This document shows positions 1 through 5,733 of a DNA stretch of 9,312 nt, in pieces. The stretch is from assembly GCA_035529405.1 (NCBI GenBank), contig DATKWV010000230.1, positions 1 to 9,312 of the forward strand, given 5' to 3'. The notes below the pieces were generated by a model. That model ran no database searches. It was not told the origin of the DNA and worked only from the letters and a program-made list of their open reading frames with translations. A program made the translations under genes and the position numbers. Each line of letters opens with the position of its first letter. The stretch's first letter is position 1. This DNA comes from DATKWV01 sp035529405. Lineage in GTDB: Bacteria; Planctomycetota; Phycisphaerae; Sedimentisphaerales; Anaerobacaceae.

Positions 1-386
1 TGTGTCCGCAGTACCATCGGTACCCTGCCTTTGCCGCCGGTCATAAACTTGTATTTGGCCGCCTGGTTGATAATCTGGTCGATGACAAGCGATGCAAAGT
101 CAATAAAAAGTATCTCCACGACCGGCCGCATCCCCACTGCCGCAGCCCCTACCCCTACGCCGGTAAAGCTGGCCTCAGCGATGGGTGTGTCGATAACACG
201 ATTGGGCCCGAATTCGTCTAAAAGACCCACCGTTACCTTGAAAGAGCCGCCCCTGCCCGCTATGCCCTCGCCTAAAAGGAACACCCGCTCGTTGCGCCGC
301 ATTTCCTCGCGCAGCGCCTCGTTGAGCGCTTCCCTGTACATTATTTCACGACCGACAGAGGTTTCTGATGTTTGCGGATCAGTCAA
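1..386 (-). CDS. pdhB: 2-oxoacid (pyruvate/acetoin-type) dehydrogenase E1 beta subunit, 5' part, runs off left edge
   Basis: This is the N-terminal 128 codons of the transketolase-like beta subunit of a thiamine diphosphate E1 enzyme; it pairs with the alpha subunit upstream to decarboxylate pyruvate or a related 2-oxoacid (or cleave acetoin) and pass the acyl group to a lipoyl E2. Reading the minus strand from 386 gives a TTG start whose bases overlap the alpha stop (TTGA, 4 nt), preceded by a full AGGAGGT Shine-Dalgarno 9 nt away. The protein begins TDPQTSETSVGREIMYREAL, and RE-x-x-YREAL is the usual family opening. An ATG at 341 (residue 16) would cut into that conserved start, so TTG is preferred. 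Family blocks seen are LLGEGIAGRGGSF (residues 37-49), VIDTPIAEASFTGVGVG (64-80, with the expected TPP-contacting Glu at 71) and FASLVIDQIINQAAKY (97-112). The rest of the gene lies outside the window. Substrate cannot be settled: pyruvate and acetoin dehydrogenase beta subunits look alike here, so the symbol is provisional. Confidence 0.9.
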   Translation of the reverse strand, partial: MTDPQTSETSVGREIMYREALNEALREEMRRNERVFLLGEGIAGRGGSFKVTVGLLDEFGPNRVIDTPIAEASFTGVGVGAAAVGMRPVVEILFIDFASLVIDQIINQAAKYKFMTGGKGRVPMVLRT

Positions 387-1342
387 TTCTGTTCCACCTC
401 CTGCAAAAACTGTTCAACCGAAGGTTCAGGACTGTTTTTGGCAAACTCAATCGCATCTTCGGTCAGTTTTTCTATCTGGTGCTCTATGGCTTCGACCTGC
501 TGCTGTGTGCATTTACCCTTTTCCAGCAGGTATTTTCTGCCGATTTTGACCGGGTCTTTGGCCATGTAATACTCCAGCCTTTCCTTAGGCATGTACAGAC
601 CGGGATCATTGACGTGATGCCCCCCGTGCCGGTAGGTCTTGGCCTCTATCAATACCGGTCCCTTGCCCTGCCGGCAGTTTTCAGCGGCTTCGCTGGTCTT
701 TTCATAAACGGCCAGTACATCGTTACCGTCAACGGCCATTGAGCTGACACCGTAGCCGGCTCCGCGTTTGTACAAATCCGGGACCCTGCTGCTTTCCTCA
801 ATCGGTGTTGAGACCGCGTAATGGTTGTTCTCGAGGACAAATATCGCCGGCAAATCCCAGATGGCCGCAAGGTTCAGCGACTCGGCAAATACGCCGTTGT
901 TGCTTGCCCCGTCGGAGAAGAATATGGCGATTACCTTCCCGCTGGCCTGCAGCTTGATGCCTAAAGCCGCCCCGACTCCGATTGGTATGCCGCCGCCGAC
1001 GATACCGTTGGCGCCGAGGTTGCCCGTGGCAGTGTCCGCTATGTGCATCGAGCCGCCTCTGCCGCGGCAGTAGCCAGCCTCTTTGCCCAGGACCTCTGCC
1101 ACCATCTTCTTGAGGTCGCCGCCCTTGGCTATGCAGTGACCGTGGCCGCGGTGCGTGCTGATAATATAATCGTCGCTGTTAAGGGCCGCGCAGACACCCG
1201 TGGCAATGGCTTCCTGTCCTAAATAAGGGTGAAAATAGCCCTTGACAAAACCCTGCCGGTAAAGCTGGATACATCGGGTCTCGAAGGTTCGAATCGTGTA
1301 AAGCGTTCTATAGAGCTTTTCGAGAAACTCTCGGCTGTACAT
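383..1342 (-). CDS. pdhA: 2-oxoacid (pyruvate/acetoin-type) dehydrogenase E1 alpha subunit
   Basis: This 319-residue protein is the TPP-binding alpha subunit of a heterotetrameric E1 (pyruvate or acetoin dehydrogenase type), of the length usual for the family. Seen motifs: HPYLGQEAIATG (38-49), STHRGHGHCIAKGGD (62-76), GRGGSMHIAD (94-103), LGANGIVGGGIPIGVGAAL (109-127), the TPP/Mg motif SDGASNN (143-149) ending in ENNHYAVSTP (171-180), and TYRHGGHHVNDPG (236-248). The first Gly of the usual GDG is Ser143; Asp144 and the NN pair at 172-173 are kept. The reading frame is open upstream to 1399, but ATG 1342 is chosen because AGGAGA sits 6 nt before it, the family N-terminus fits, and the longer version would run through a good promoter. 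It is the first gene of a unit with the beta subunit, with a 4-nt overlap. The wording of the motifs is closest to the AcoA/acetoin-like subfamily as I remember it, which is often annotated as pyruvate dehydrogenase; the true substrate is unresolved. Confidence 0.93.
   Translation of the reverse strand: MYSREFLEKLYRTLYTIRTFETRCIQLYRQGFVKGYFHPYLGQEAIATGVCAALNSDDYIISTHRGHGHCIAKGGDLKKMVAEVLGKEAGYCRGRGGSMHIADTATGNLGANGIVGGGIPIGVGAALGIKLQASGKVIAIFFSDGASNNGVFAESLNLAAIWDLPAIFVLENNHYAVSTPIEESSRVPDLYKRGAGYGVSSMAVDGNDVLAVYEKTSEAAENCRQGKGPVLIEAKTYRHGGHHVNDPGLYMPKERLEYYMAKDPVKIGRKYLLEKGKCTQQQVEAIEHQIEKLTEDAIEFAKNSPEPSVEQFLQEVEQN
396..402 (-). promoter_or_regulatory. Strong Shine-Dalgarno deciding the TTG start of the E1 beta gene
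   Basis: AGGAGGT on the minus strand lies inside the last codons of the alpha gene, 9 nt before the TTG at 386. No comparable site precedes the internal ATG at 341. This supports TTG initiation coupled to termination of the alpha subunit. Confidence 0.75.
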
Positions 1343-1348
1343 TTCTTG

Positions 1349-1354
1349 TCTCCT
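1349..1354 (-). promoter_or_regulatory. Ribosome binding site of the E1 alpha gene
   Basis: AGGAGA on the minus strand ends 6 nt before ATG 1342. It fixes the start there rather than at the in-frame ATG at 1399 farther upstream. Confidence 0.75.
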
Positions 1355-1370
1355 GCCACAAAAAAACCAA

Positions 1371-1399
1371 ATCATAACCTTCAAATGCCTGATTTTCAA
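1371..1399 (-). promoter_or_regulatory. Candidate sigma-70-type promoter of the E1 alpha/beta unit
   Basis: On the minus strand TTGAAA (1399-1394) and TATGAT (1376-1371) are separated by exactly 17 bp, with 4 and 5 of 6 matches to the -35 and -10 consensus. Transcription would start near 1364 and give a leader of about 20 nt that contains the Shine-Dalgarno. The site is seen in sequence; activity is inferred. Confidence 0.6.
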
Positions 1400-1433
1400 T
1401 CTTTAATTCGGCCAAAGGACCGTCTTTTTATGT

Positions 1434-1461
1434 TTGTTGGCGGCAATTATGGTTGTAAAAT
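1434..1461 (+). promoter_or_regulatory. Candidate promoter of ccmF
   Basis: TTGTTG (1434-1439) and TAAAAT (1456-1461) are 16 bp apart on the plus strand. The start point would be near 1468, giving a leader of about 37 nt before ATG 1505. This is a weaker match than the divergent promoter. The two -35 boxes are back to back with 34 bp between them (1400-1433). Confidence 0.4.
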
Positions 1462-1479
1462 GGCCGGCACGCGGCAATT
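1440..1479. repeat. Pair of 9-bp direct repeats bracketing the ccmF -10 box
   Basis: GCGGCAATT occurs at 1440-1448 and again at 1471-1479, a 31-bp period close to three helical turns. One copy lies between the candidate -35 and -10 and the other just past the expected transcription start. Such spacing would suit a dimeric regulator, but two copies of a 9-mer could also arise by chance. Confidence 0.35.
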
Positions 1480-1504
1480 TCACCTAAATTAAGAAAGGAC
1501 CTTA

Positions 1505-3454
1505 ATGCCTTCTGGTATTGGTATTGCGGGCAATGCCCTATTGGCAGCCGTGCTGGTACTGTGCGGTTGTGCTGCTGTTTTTAGCCTGCCGTTGCTTCTA
1601 TCAAACCGCCAGGGGTGTCTAAAGCTATTTTTTGCCGCCAGAAGGGCTATGTTTGCCGCAATTGCCCTGTGTGCAGCGGTATTGATGCTGTTGGCCGTCG
1701 CCTTTTTAACAAACGATTTTTCCATAGCCGCCGTAGCCCAATACAGTTGCAGGAGTTTAGGTTTCTTTTACAAATTAAGTGCCGTTTGGGCCGGCTCAGC
1801 CGGCTCGCTGCTTTTATGGTCAACTGCTCTTTTTGTAATGTTTGGCATCCGCCTGTCGAAAGTCGCGCCCGACCAGCCGAGGTTTGCTGCCGGCGTCTTG
1901 TTCATCGGTGCCGCTGTATGCCTTGTCTTTACCGCCATTGTGATATTTGTGGAAAGGCCGTTTGTCTTTTCTGCAGTGAAAATTGACGACGGTGCGGGCC
2001 TGAACCCATTGTTGCAGAACTTCTGGAATATCATACATCCACCGCTGCTTTTTGTCGGTTATTCAGCTTTGCTGATACCCTTTGTTTTGTCCTGTGTTTA
2101 TGTCCTTGTCGGCAAAACTAACCGGATTGACATTTACCCGGTATTGAGGCGATGGCTGCTTCTGGGCTTATGTTTTTTGACATTAGGTATCGTCACCGGT
2201 GCCAGGTGGTCGTATCTGGAACTGGGCTGGGGCGGTTACTGGGCCTGGGACCCGGTCGAGAACGCATCGCTTCTGCCGTGGCTGACGGCCCTTGCCGCTG
2301 TACATTGTCTGGCGGGCGTAAGGTTCAGCGATGGTTTCAAGTTCTGGACGATTGTGCTTGCCCCGGTACCGTTTATATTGTCTCTGCTTGCGACCTTTAT
2401 TACCAGAAGCGGTATCCTGGCCTCTGTACATAGTTTCGGCGAAAGTGCCATCTCGTACCCGCTGCTGGCATTTATCGCGTGCTGTTTTGTGCTATGGCTG
2501 ATTTGTGTGGTTCGTGCAGCCAGGACATATCCTTTCGGTATCGTTCAAGACACCACGGCGCTGCTGAGCAAAACACATATATTGGTCTGGGCCGTTGTAG
2601 TTTTTGTTTTTACCGCTGTTATTATTGGTGCCGCCACCTTATGGCCGGCCTTCGCCGGCTTACACTGGCCAACTGCTCTGACTGAGGCCTTTTACGACAA
2701 AATTGCTGCCGCGGCAGGTATTCTATCAGCTTTTCTGATTGCCCTTGCAGCTTTGGCCGGCATCCGCAAACGCCCTGGTTTTCTGCTGAAGATATCGGTC
2801 TGCAGCACCGCAGGTGTAACAGTTTTGGCTGTGATGTATGCACTCAGCAGCCAACCGTTTGTGCTCTGCCTGGCGTGTGCAATATGTGCCTTTGGTTTGC
2901 CGGCTGTTTTCAACGAGGCGTTGTACCGAATAAAGGCGCGGTTCAGGCTCGGCGCGGTGCTCTGCCATATCGGCCTGCTGCTTCTGGTTGTAACCGCCGG
3001 CTTTTCATCAGGGCAAAACGGTATTCAATTGCCCCTAAGGGGGCAAAAGCCGGCTCAGGTCGGCCAATACCAATTGACCTACCAATCCTTCGAACACCAG
3101 CTAAAAAACGGTGTAACACAGGCAGGACCACGGATAGTTTTGAACAACAAAGCCTTTTCCCGCACGCTCTGGCCGCATACCAATATATACGGCGATGGCC
3201 AAAAGACATCCGAGCCGGCTGTCTGCATAGCCCTTTTTGAGGACATTTACGTGTTATTTGACGGCGTTGGCCCCGAAGGCGCCATGTGGGTGACGGTAAT
3301 GCTGAATCCGCTGATGCTGTGGTTATGGGTTGCGTTTGCGTTAATTGCAGGCGGCTCGGCTGTGGCCCTGGTTGAAAACAGGGGCAAAAACCGCAGAGGC
3401 GGTTTAAATTGTCCTGTGGAACCGCTGGGTCCTGAAAATTCGTCTCACTTGTGA
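1505..3454 (+). CDS. ccmF: Cytochrome c-type biogenesis heme lyase subunit CcmF
   Basis: CcmF is the integral-membrane core of the System I heme lyase (with CcmH/CcmI). It takes heme from holo-CcmE and attaches it to CXXCH motifs of apocytochromes on the outer face of the inner membrane. The 649-residue length is normal for CcmF. The protein is hydrophobic throughout, with about 15 likely membrane segments (for example around 8-30, 50-70, 127-148, 182-203, 285-301, 358-378, 484-500 and 598-622). The heme-handling tryptophan-rich signature WGGYWAWDPVEN is at 242-253. Histidines matching the four conserved CcmF histidines are seen: H178 (IIHPPLLFVGY), H267 (AAVHCLAG), H309 (ASVHSFGES) and H488 (LCHIGLLLL). 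A soluble stretch at about 501-597 holds the TSEPAVCIALFEDIYVLF block typical of the CcmF periplasmic domain. ATG 1505 has AAAGGA 5 nt upstream. The last 25 residues are polar and not conserved as far as I recall. No other ccm gene is in the window. It is transcribed toward the heme operon, 57 bp away. Confidence 0.94.
   Translation: MPSGIGIAGNALLAAVLVLCGCAAVFSLPLLLSNRQGCLKLFFAARRAMFAAIALCAAVLMLLAVAFLTNDFSIAAVAQYSCRSLGFFYKLSAVWAGSAGSLLLWSTALFVMFGIRLSKVAPDQPRFAAGVLFIGAAVCLVFTAIVIFVERPFVFSAVKIDDGAGLNPLLQNFWNIIHPPLLFVGYSALLIPFVLSCVYVLVGKTNRIDIYPVLRRWLLLGLCFLTLGIVTGARWSYLELGWGGYWAWDPVENASLLPWLTALAAVHCLAGVRFSDGFKFWTIVLAPVPFILSLLATFITRSGILASVHSFGESAISYPLLAFIACCFVLWLICVVRAARTYPFGIVQDTTALLSKTHILVWAVVVFVFTAVIIGAATLWPAFAGLHWPTALTEAFYDKIAAAAGILSAFLIALAALAGIRKRPGFLLKISVCSTAGVTVLAVMYALSSQPFVLCLACAICAFGLPAVFNEALYRIKARFRLGAVLCHIGLLLLVVTAGFSSGQNGIQLPLRGQKPAQVGQYQLTYQSFEHQLKNGVTQAGPRIVLNNKAFSRTLWPHTNIYGDGQKTSEPAVCIALFEDIYVLFDGVGPEGAMWVTVMLNPLMLWLWVAFALIAGGSAVALVENRGKNRRGGLNCPVEPLGPENSSHL
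3388..3405. repeat. Perfect 7-bp inverted repeat near the 3' end of ccmF
   Basis: AAACCGC and GCGGTTT flank a 4-base AGAG loop, about 47 nt before the ccmF stop. It could form a small hairpin in the mRNA. Only TTTAAATTG follows, so there is no real U-tract and a terminator role is doubtful. Confidence 0.35.
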
Positions 3455-3476
3455 ATTTCCATCAGGCAGGTATAAT
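3449..3476 (+). promoter_or_regulatory. Promoter of the heme operon (hemA upstream)
   Basis: A perfect TATAAT (3471-3476) sits 16 bp after TTGTGA (3449-3454), a 4/6 match to the -35 consensus. The -35 box overlaps the ccmF stop codon (TGA 3452-3454). Transcription would begin near 3483, giving a leader of about 30 nt ahead of hemA. The operon may therefore be expressed alone as well as by read-through from ccmF. Confidence 0.6.
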
Positions 3477-3511
3477 AGCCAATCATTAATCAACAATAGC
3501 AGGCGGTGTGA

Positions 3512-4783
3512 ATGAAGCTTTTTTTATACAGTGTGAGCCATCATGACTGTCCGTTGCAGGTCCGTGAAAAACTGACCCTTACCGACCAGCAGCAGCGATT
3601 TTGCCTGCAGAAGATGCACGATTGCAAGCAAATCAACGAGGCCCTGGTGCTGAATACCTGCAACCGTCTTGAGTTTATCATTTATGCCGGCAAAACCTTC
3701 GATTGTGCGCAATTCTTAAACGACCTTGTTGCCGAGGTTCAACCGAAATCCATTGAGTTCTGGCGCAAATACAGCCGGGACGCTTATGACATAGAGGCCA
3801 TACGTCATCTTTTCGCTGTTGCCGCGGGGCTGGATTCGCAGATGGTCGGTGAAAACCAGGTTCTGTCCCAGTTGAAATCCGCTTACAACCTGTCCATTGA
3901 CTGCCGAACGAGTAAATTCGTGCTTCACCGCCTGCTGCACGCCGCCTTCAGGGTCGGAAAGCGGGTACGCACCGGGACGGATATCAACTGCGGCGCCGTA
4001 TCTGTCAGTCTGGCCGCCGTGCAATTGGCAAAGACCAAAGTCGATTTGCCTGCCGCTGCCGTGATGGTCATTGGTGCAGGCGAAAATGCCGCTCTTGCCG
4101 CAAGGTACCTGCTCAAGGCCCGGCCAAAGTCTTTGCACATCGCCAATCGAAGCCTGCAAAAAGCCCGCGCGCTTTGTTCTACCCTCGGCGCAGCTAATCC
4201 CATCACGCTGCGAGGTGTTGTCGAAAAATTACCCGAAACTGACCTTATAATCAGTTCCACCGCCTCACAACAACCCCTGCTGACACATCAACAGCTCGAA
4301 CATGTCCTTGCCGACAGGGACAGGCCGCTTGTAATAATAGATATTGCCGTTCCCAGAGACATAGACCCTGCTGTTGGGCAATTTCAGTGTGTAAAGCTTT
4401 TCAATATCAATGATTTGAATCAGCAAATCTGCCGTAACCAGCACAAAAGGCGCGAAGAAATCCCTAAGGCCCAGCGGATTGTCGACGAATTTACCGACAA
4501 GTTTGCTGTTTGGATGAGGTCGCTTGAGCTTTTACCTGTAATTTCCAGGCTCACACAGCAGACCGCAAAGATTGCAGAGACCGAAGTAAAAAGGTATGCC
4601 AGGAATTTCAGTCAGGCCGACATTGAGCAGCTGAATCGCTTTGCTCAGTCGCTGGTAAATAAGGTAATGCACGGACCCATTAGTTTTCTCAAGGAAACAT
4701 CCCAAGAACATCTGACCGCTGAGCAGTTGCGGGCTGTCGATTTAATAAACAGAATGTTCCTGTCGGACGGTGGCGGCCTATGA
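3512..4783 (+). CDS. hemA: Glutamyl-tRNA reductase (HemA)
   Basis: HemA is the cytosolic first enzyme of C5-pathway tetrapyrrole synthesis. It reduces Glu-tRNA(Glu) to glutamate-1-semialdehyde with NADPH, the usual control point for heme supply. The 423-residue length is normal. Seen in order: the N-terminal SVSHHDCPLQVREKL (7-21); LVLNTCNRLE with the nucleophilic Cys50 (46-54); RHLFAVAAGLDSQMVGENQ (98-116); the NADPH-binding VIGAGENAALAARYL (186-200); IISSTAS (246-252); DIAVPRDIDP (277-286); and a helical dimerization domain from about 330, with NKVMHGPISFLKE at 383-395. ATG 3512 follows AGGCGGTG, a partial Shine-Dalgarno. The stop overlaps hemC by ATGA. The start fits the family N-terminus. 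HemL and HemB, the next two enzymes, are not in the window. Confidence 0.96.
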   Translation: MKLFLYSVSHHDCPLQVREKLTLTDQQQRFCLQKMHDCKQINEALVLNTCNRLEFIIYAGKTFDCAQFLNDLVAEVQPKSIEFWRKYSRDAYDIEAIRHLFAVAAGLDSQMVGENQVLSQLKSAYNLSIDCRTSKFVLHRLLHAAFRVGKRVRTGTDINCGAVSVSLAAVQLAKTKVDLPAAAVMVIGAGENAALAARYLLKARPKSLHIANRSLQKARALCSTLGAANPITLRGVVEKLPETDLIISSTASQQPLLTHQQLEHVLADRDRPLVIIDIAVPRDIDPAVGQFQCVKLFNINDLNQQICRNQHKRREEIPKAQRIVDEFTDKFAVWMRSLELLPVISRLTQQTAKIAETEVKRYARNFSQADIEQLNRFAQSLVNKVMHGPISFLKETSQEHLTAEQLRAVDLINRMFLSDGGGL

Positions 4784-5727
4784 AGGACTTTTTTACTGTC
4801 GCAACACGCCCGGGTCGTCTTGCCGCCGTTCAAACGCAAATCGTGATAAGAGCGCTGAAAAAAGTTTATCCGCATATAACAATCAAAATCCGGGAAATAA
4901 CCACCGCCGGTGACAAAGACAGGCGAACGGCCTTATGGAGTCTTAAAACAAGCGGCTTTTTCACATCGCAGGTGGAACAGGCCCTGCTGGCGGGCCGGGC
5001 GGACTTTGCCGTGCACAGCTTCAAGGATTTACCTACGGCCCCGCGTCCTGAACTTGCAATAGCAGCCGTATGCCAAAGGCATTTTGCCGAAGATTGTATA
5101 ATAGCCGCTGAGCCGGTTGCGTCATTGGACTTGCTGAAAAAATCTGCGGTAACAGGTACTTCAAGTCCCCGACGTGCTGCTTTGCTCAGAAATTTGCGAA
5201 AAGACCTGCAAATAGTGCCTGTTCGAGGTAATGTTACAACGCGGCTTAAGCTGGTCACTGACCGTAAAATTGATGCGGTAATTCTGGCAAGAGCGGGACT
5301 CGAAAGGCTTGGGTTGGCGCACAAAATCTCATTTACTCTCGACCCCGACCGTTTCATCCCCGCTGCCGCCCAGGGTGCTTTAGTTGTGCAGACCAGGACC
5401 GGCGACACTGATACTACCGCAGTTATCGCCGCCATAGATGATAAAACAATCCGCACAACAACCTTTGCGGAAAGACAGGTGCTGATTACCACTGAATGCG
5501 GATGTCACGGCCCCGTTGGCGCTTTTGCGCAGGTTTCAGGAAGTCGGATAAATATCCGCGCATTTGTTTCGGATTTGCAGGGCGAAAACTTAATTGTCAA
5601 AACCATTACCGGACCAGCCTCAAAGGCACTTGAACTGGCTGAAAAACTGGCCATTGAGCTGCTTGAAGCGGGCGGTAAGGAAATCCTGGATAAGGTCAAA
5701 GAAACACGAAAACAAGAACCGATATGA
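4780..5727 (+). CDS. hemC: Hydroxymethylbilane synthase (porphobilinogen deaminase, HemC)
   Basis: HemC joins four porphobilinogens into linear hydroxymethylbilane on a covalent dipyrromethane cofactor, in the cytosol. The 315-residue length is normal. Seen: HSFKDLPT with catalytic Asp83 (79-86); GTSSPRR with Arg131/132 (126-132); PVRGNVTTRL with Arg149 and Arg155 (147-156); LARAGLERLGL (169-179); PAAAQGAL (194-201); and ECGCHGPVGAFA, where Cys242 is the expected cofactor-attachment cysteine. Departures from consensus: the N-terminal R-x-S-x-LA motif reads TRPGRLAAVQ (9-18), and the segment normally GGKGLFxKE reads KTSGFFTSQ (56-64), losing two lysines usual in the family. The start ATG overlaps the hemA stop by 4 nt and has only a weak upstream ribosome site, so translation is probably coupled. 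The next gene begins 6 nt after the stop, which suits an unstable product that must reach HemD quickly. Confidence 0.95.
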   Translation: MKDFFTVATRPGRLAAVQTQIVIRALKKVYPHITIKIREITTAGDKDRRTALWSLKTSGFFTSQVEQALLAGRADFAVHSFKDLPTAPRPELAIAAVCQRHFAEDCIIAAEPVASLDLLKKSAVTGTSSPRRAALLRNLRKDLQIVPVRGNVTTRLKLVTDRKIDAVILARAGLERLGLAHKISFTLDPDRFIPAAAQGALVVQTRTGDTDTTAVIAAIDDKTIRTTTFAERQVLITTECGCHGPVGAFAQVSGSRINIRAFVSDLQGENLIVKTITGPASKALELAEKLAIELLEAGGKEILDKVKETRKQEPI

Positions 5728-5733
5728 CCGCTT

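Noticed and set aside
31..549. 172-codon plus-strand frame over the E1 beta/alpha junction
   Set aside because: It is antisense to clear E1 beta and alpha coding sequence, and the product is Ser/Pro/Thr-rich without domain character.
1343..1399. N-terminal extension of the E1 alpha frame to an ATG at 1399
   Set aside because: It would translate through the TTGAAA/TATGAT promoter, lacks a ribosome site, and adds residues foreign to the family; ATG 1342 has AGGAGA at ideal spacing.
3388..3405. The ccmF 3' inverted repeat as an intrinsic terminator
   Set aside because: The stem is only 7 bp, no U-run follows, and it is upstream of the stop codon; it is listed only as an inverted repeat.
3481..3495. 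Possible FNR-type site near AATCATTAATCAAC upstream of hemA
   Set aside because: Only one half (ATCAA) is present; the matching TTGAT at the right spacing is missing.
4866..5492. 208-codon open frame on the minus strand opposite hemC
   Set aside because: It lies wholly inside a well-supported hemC, has a low-complexity Ser/Ala/Val-rich product with no recognizable domain, and is a shadow of the coding strand.
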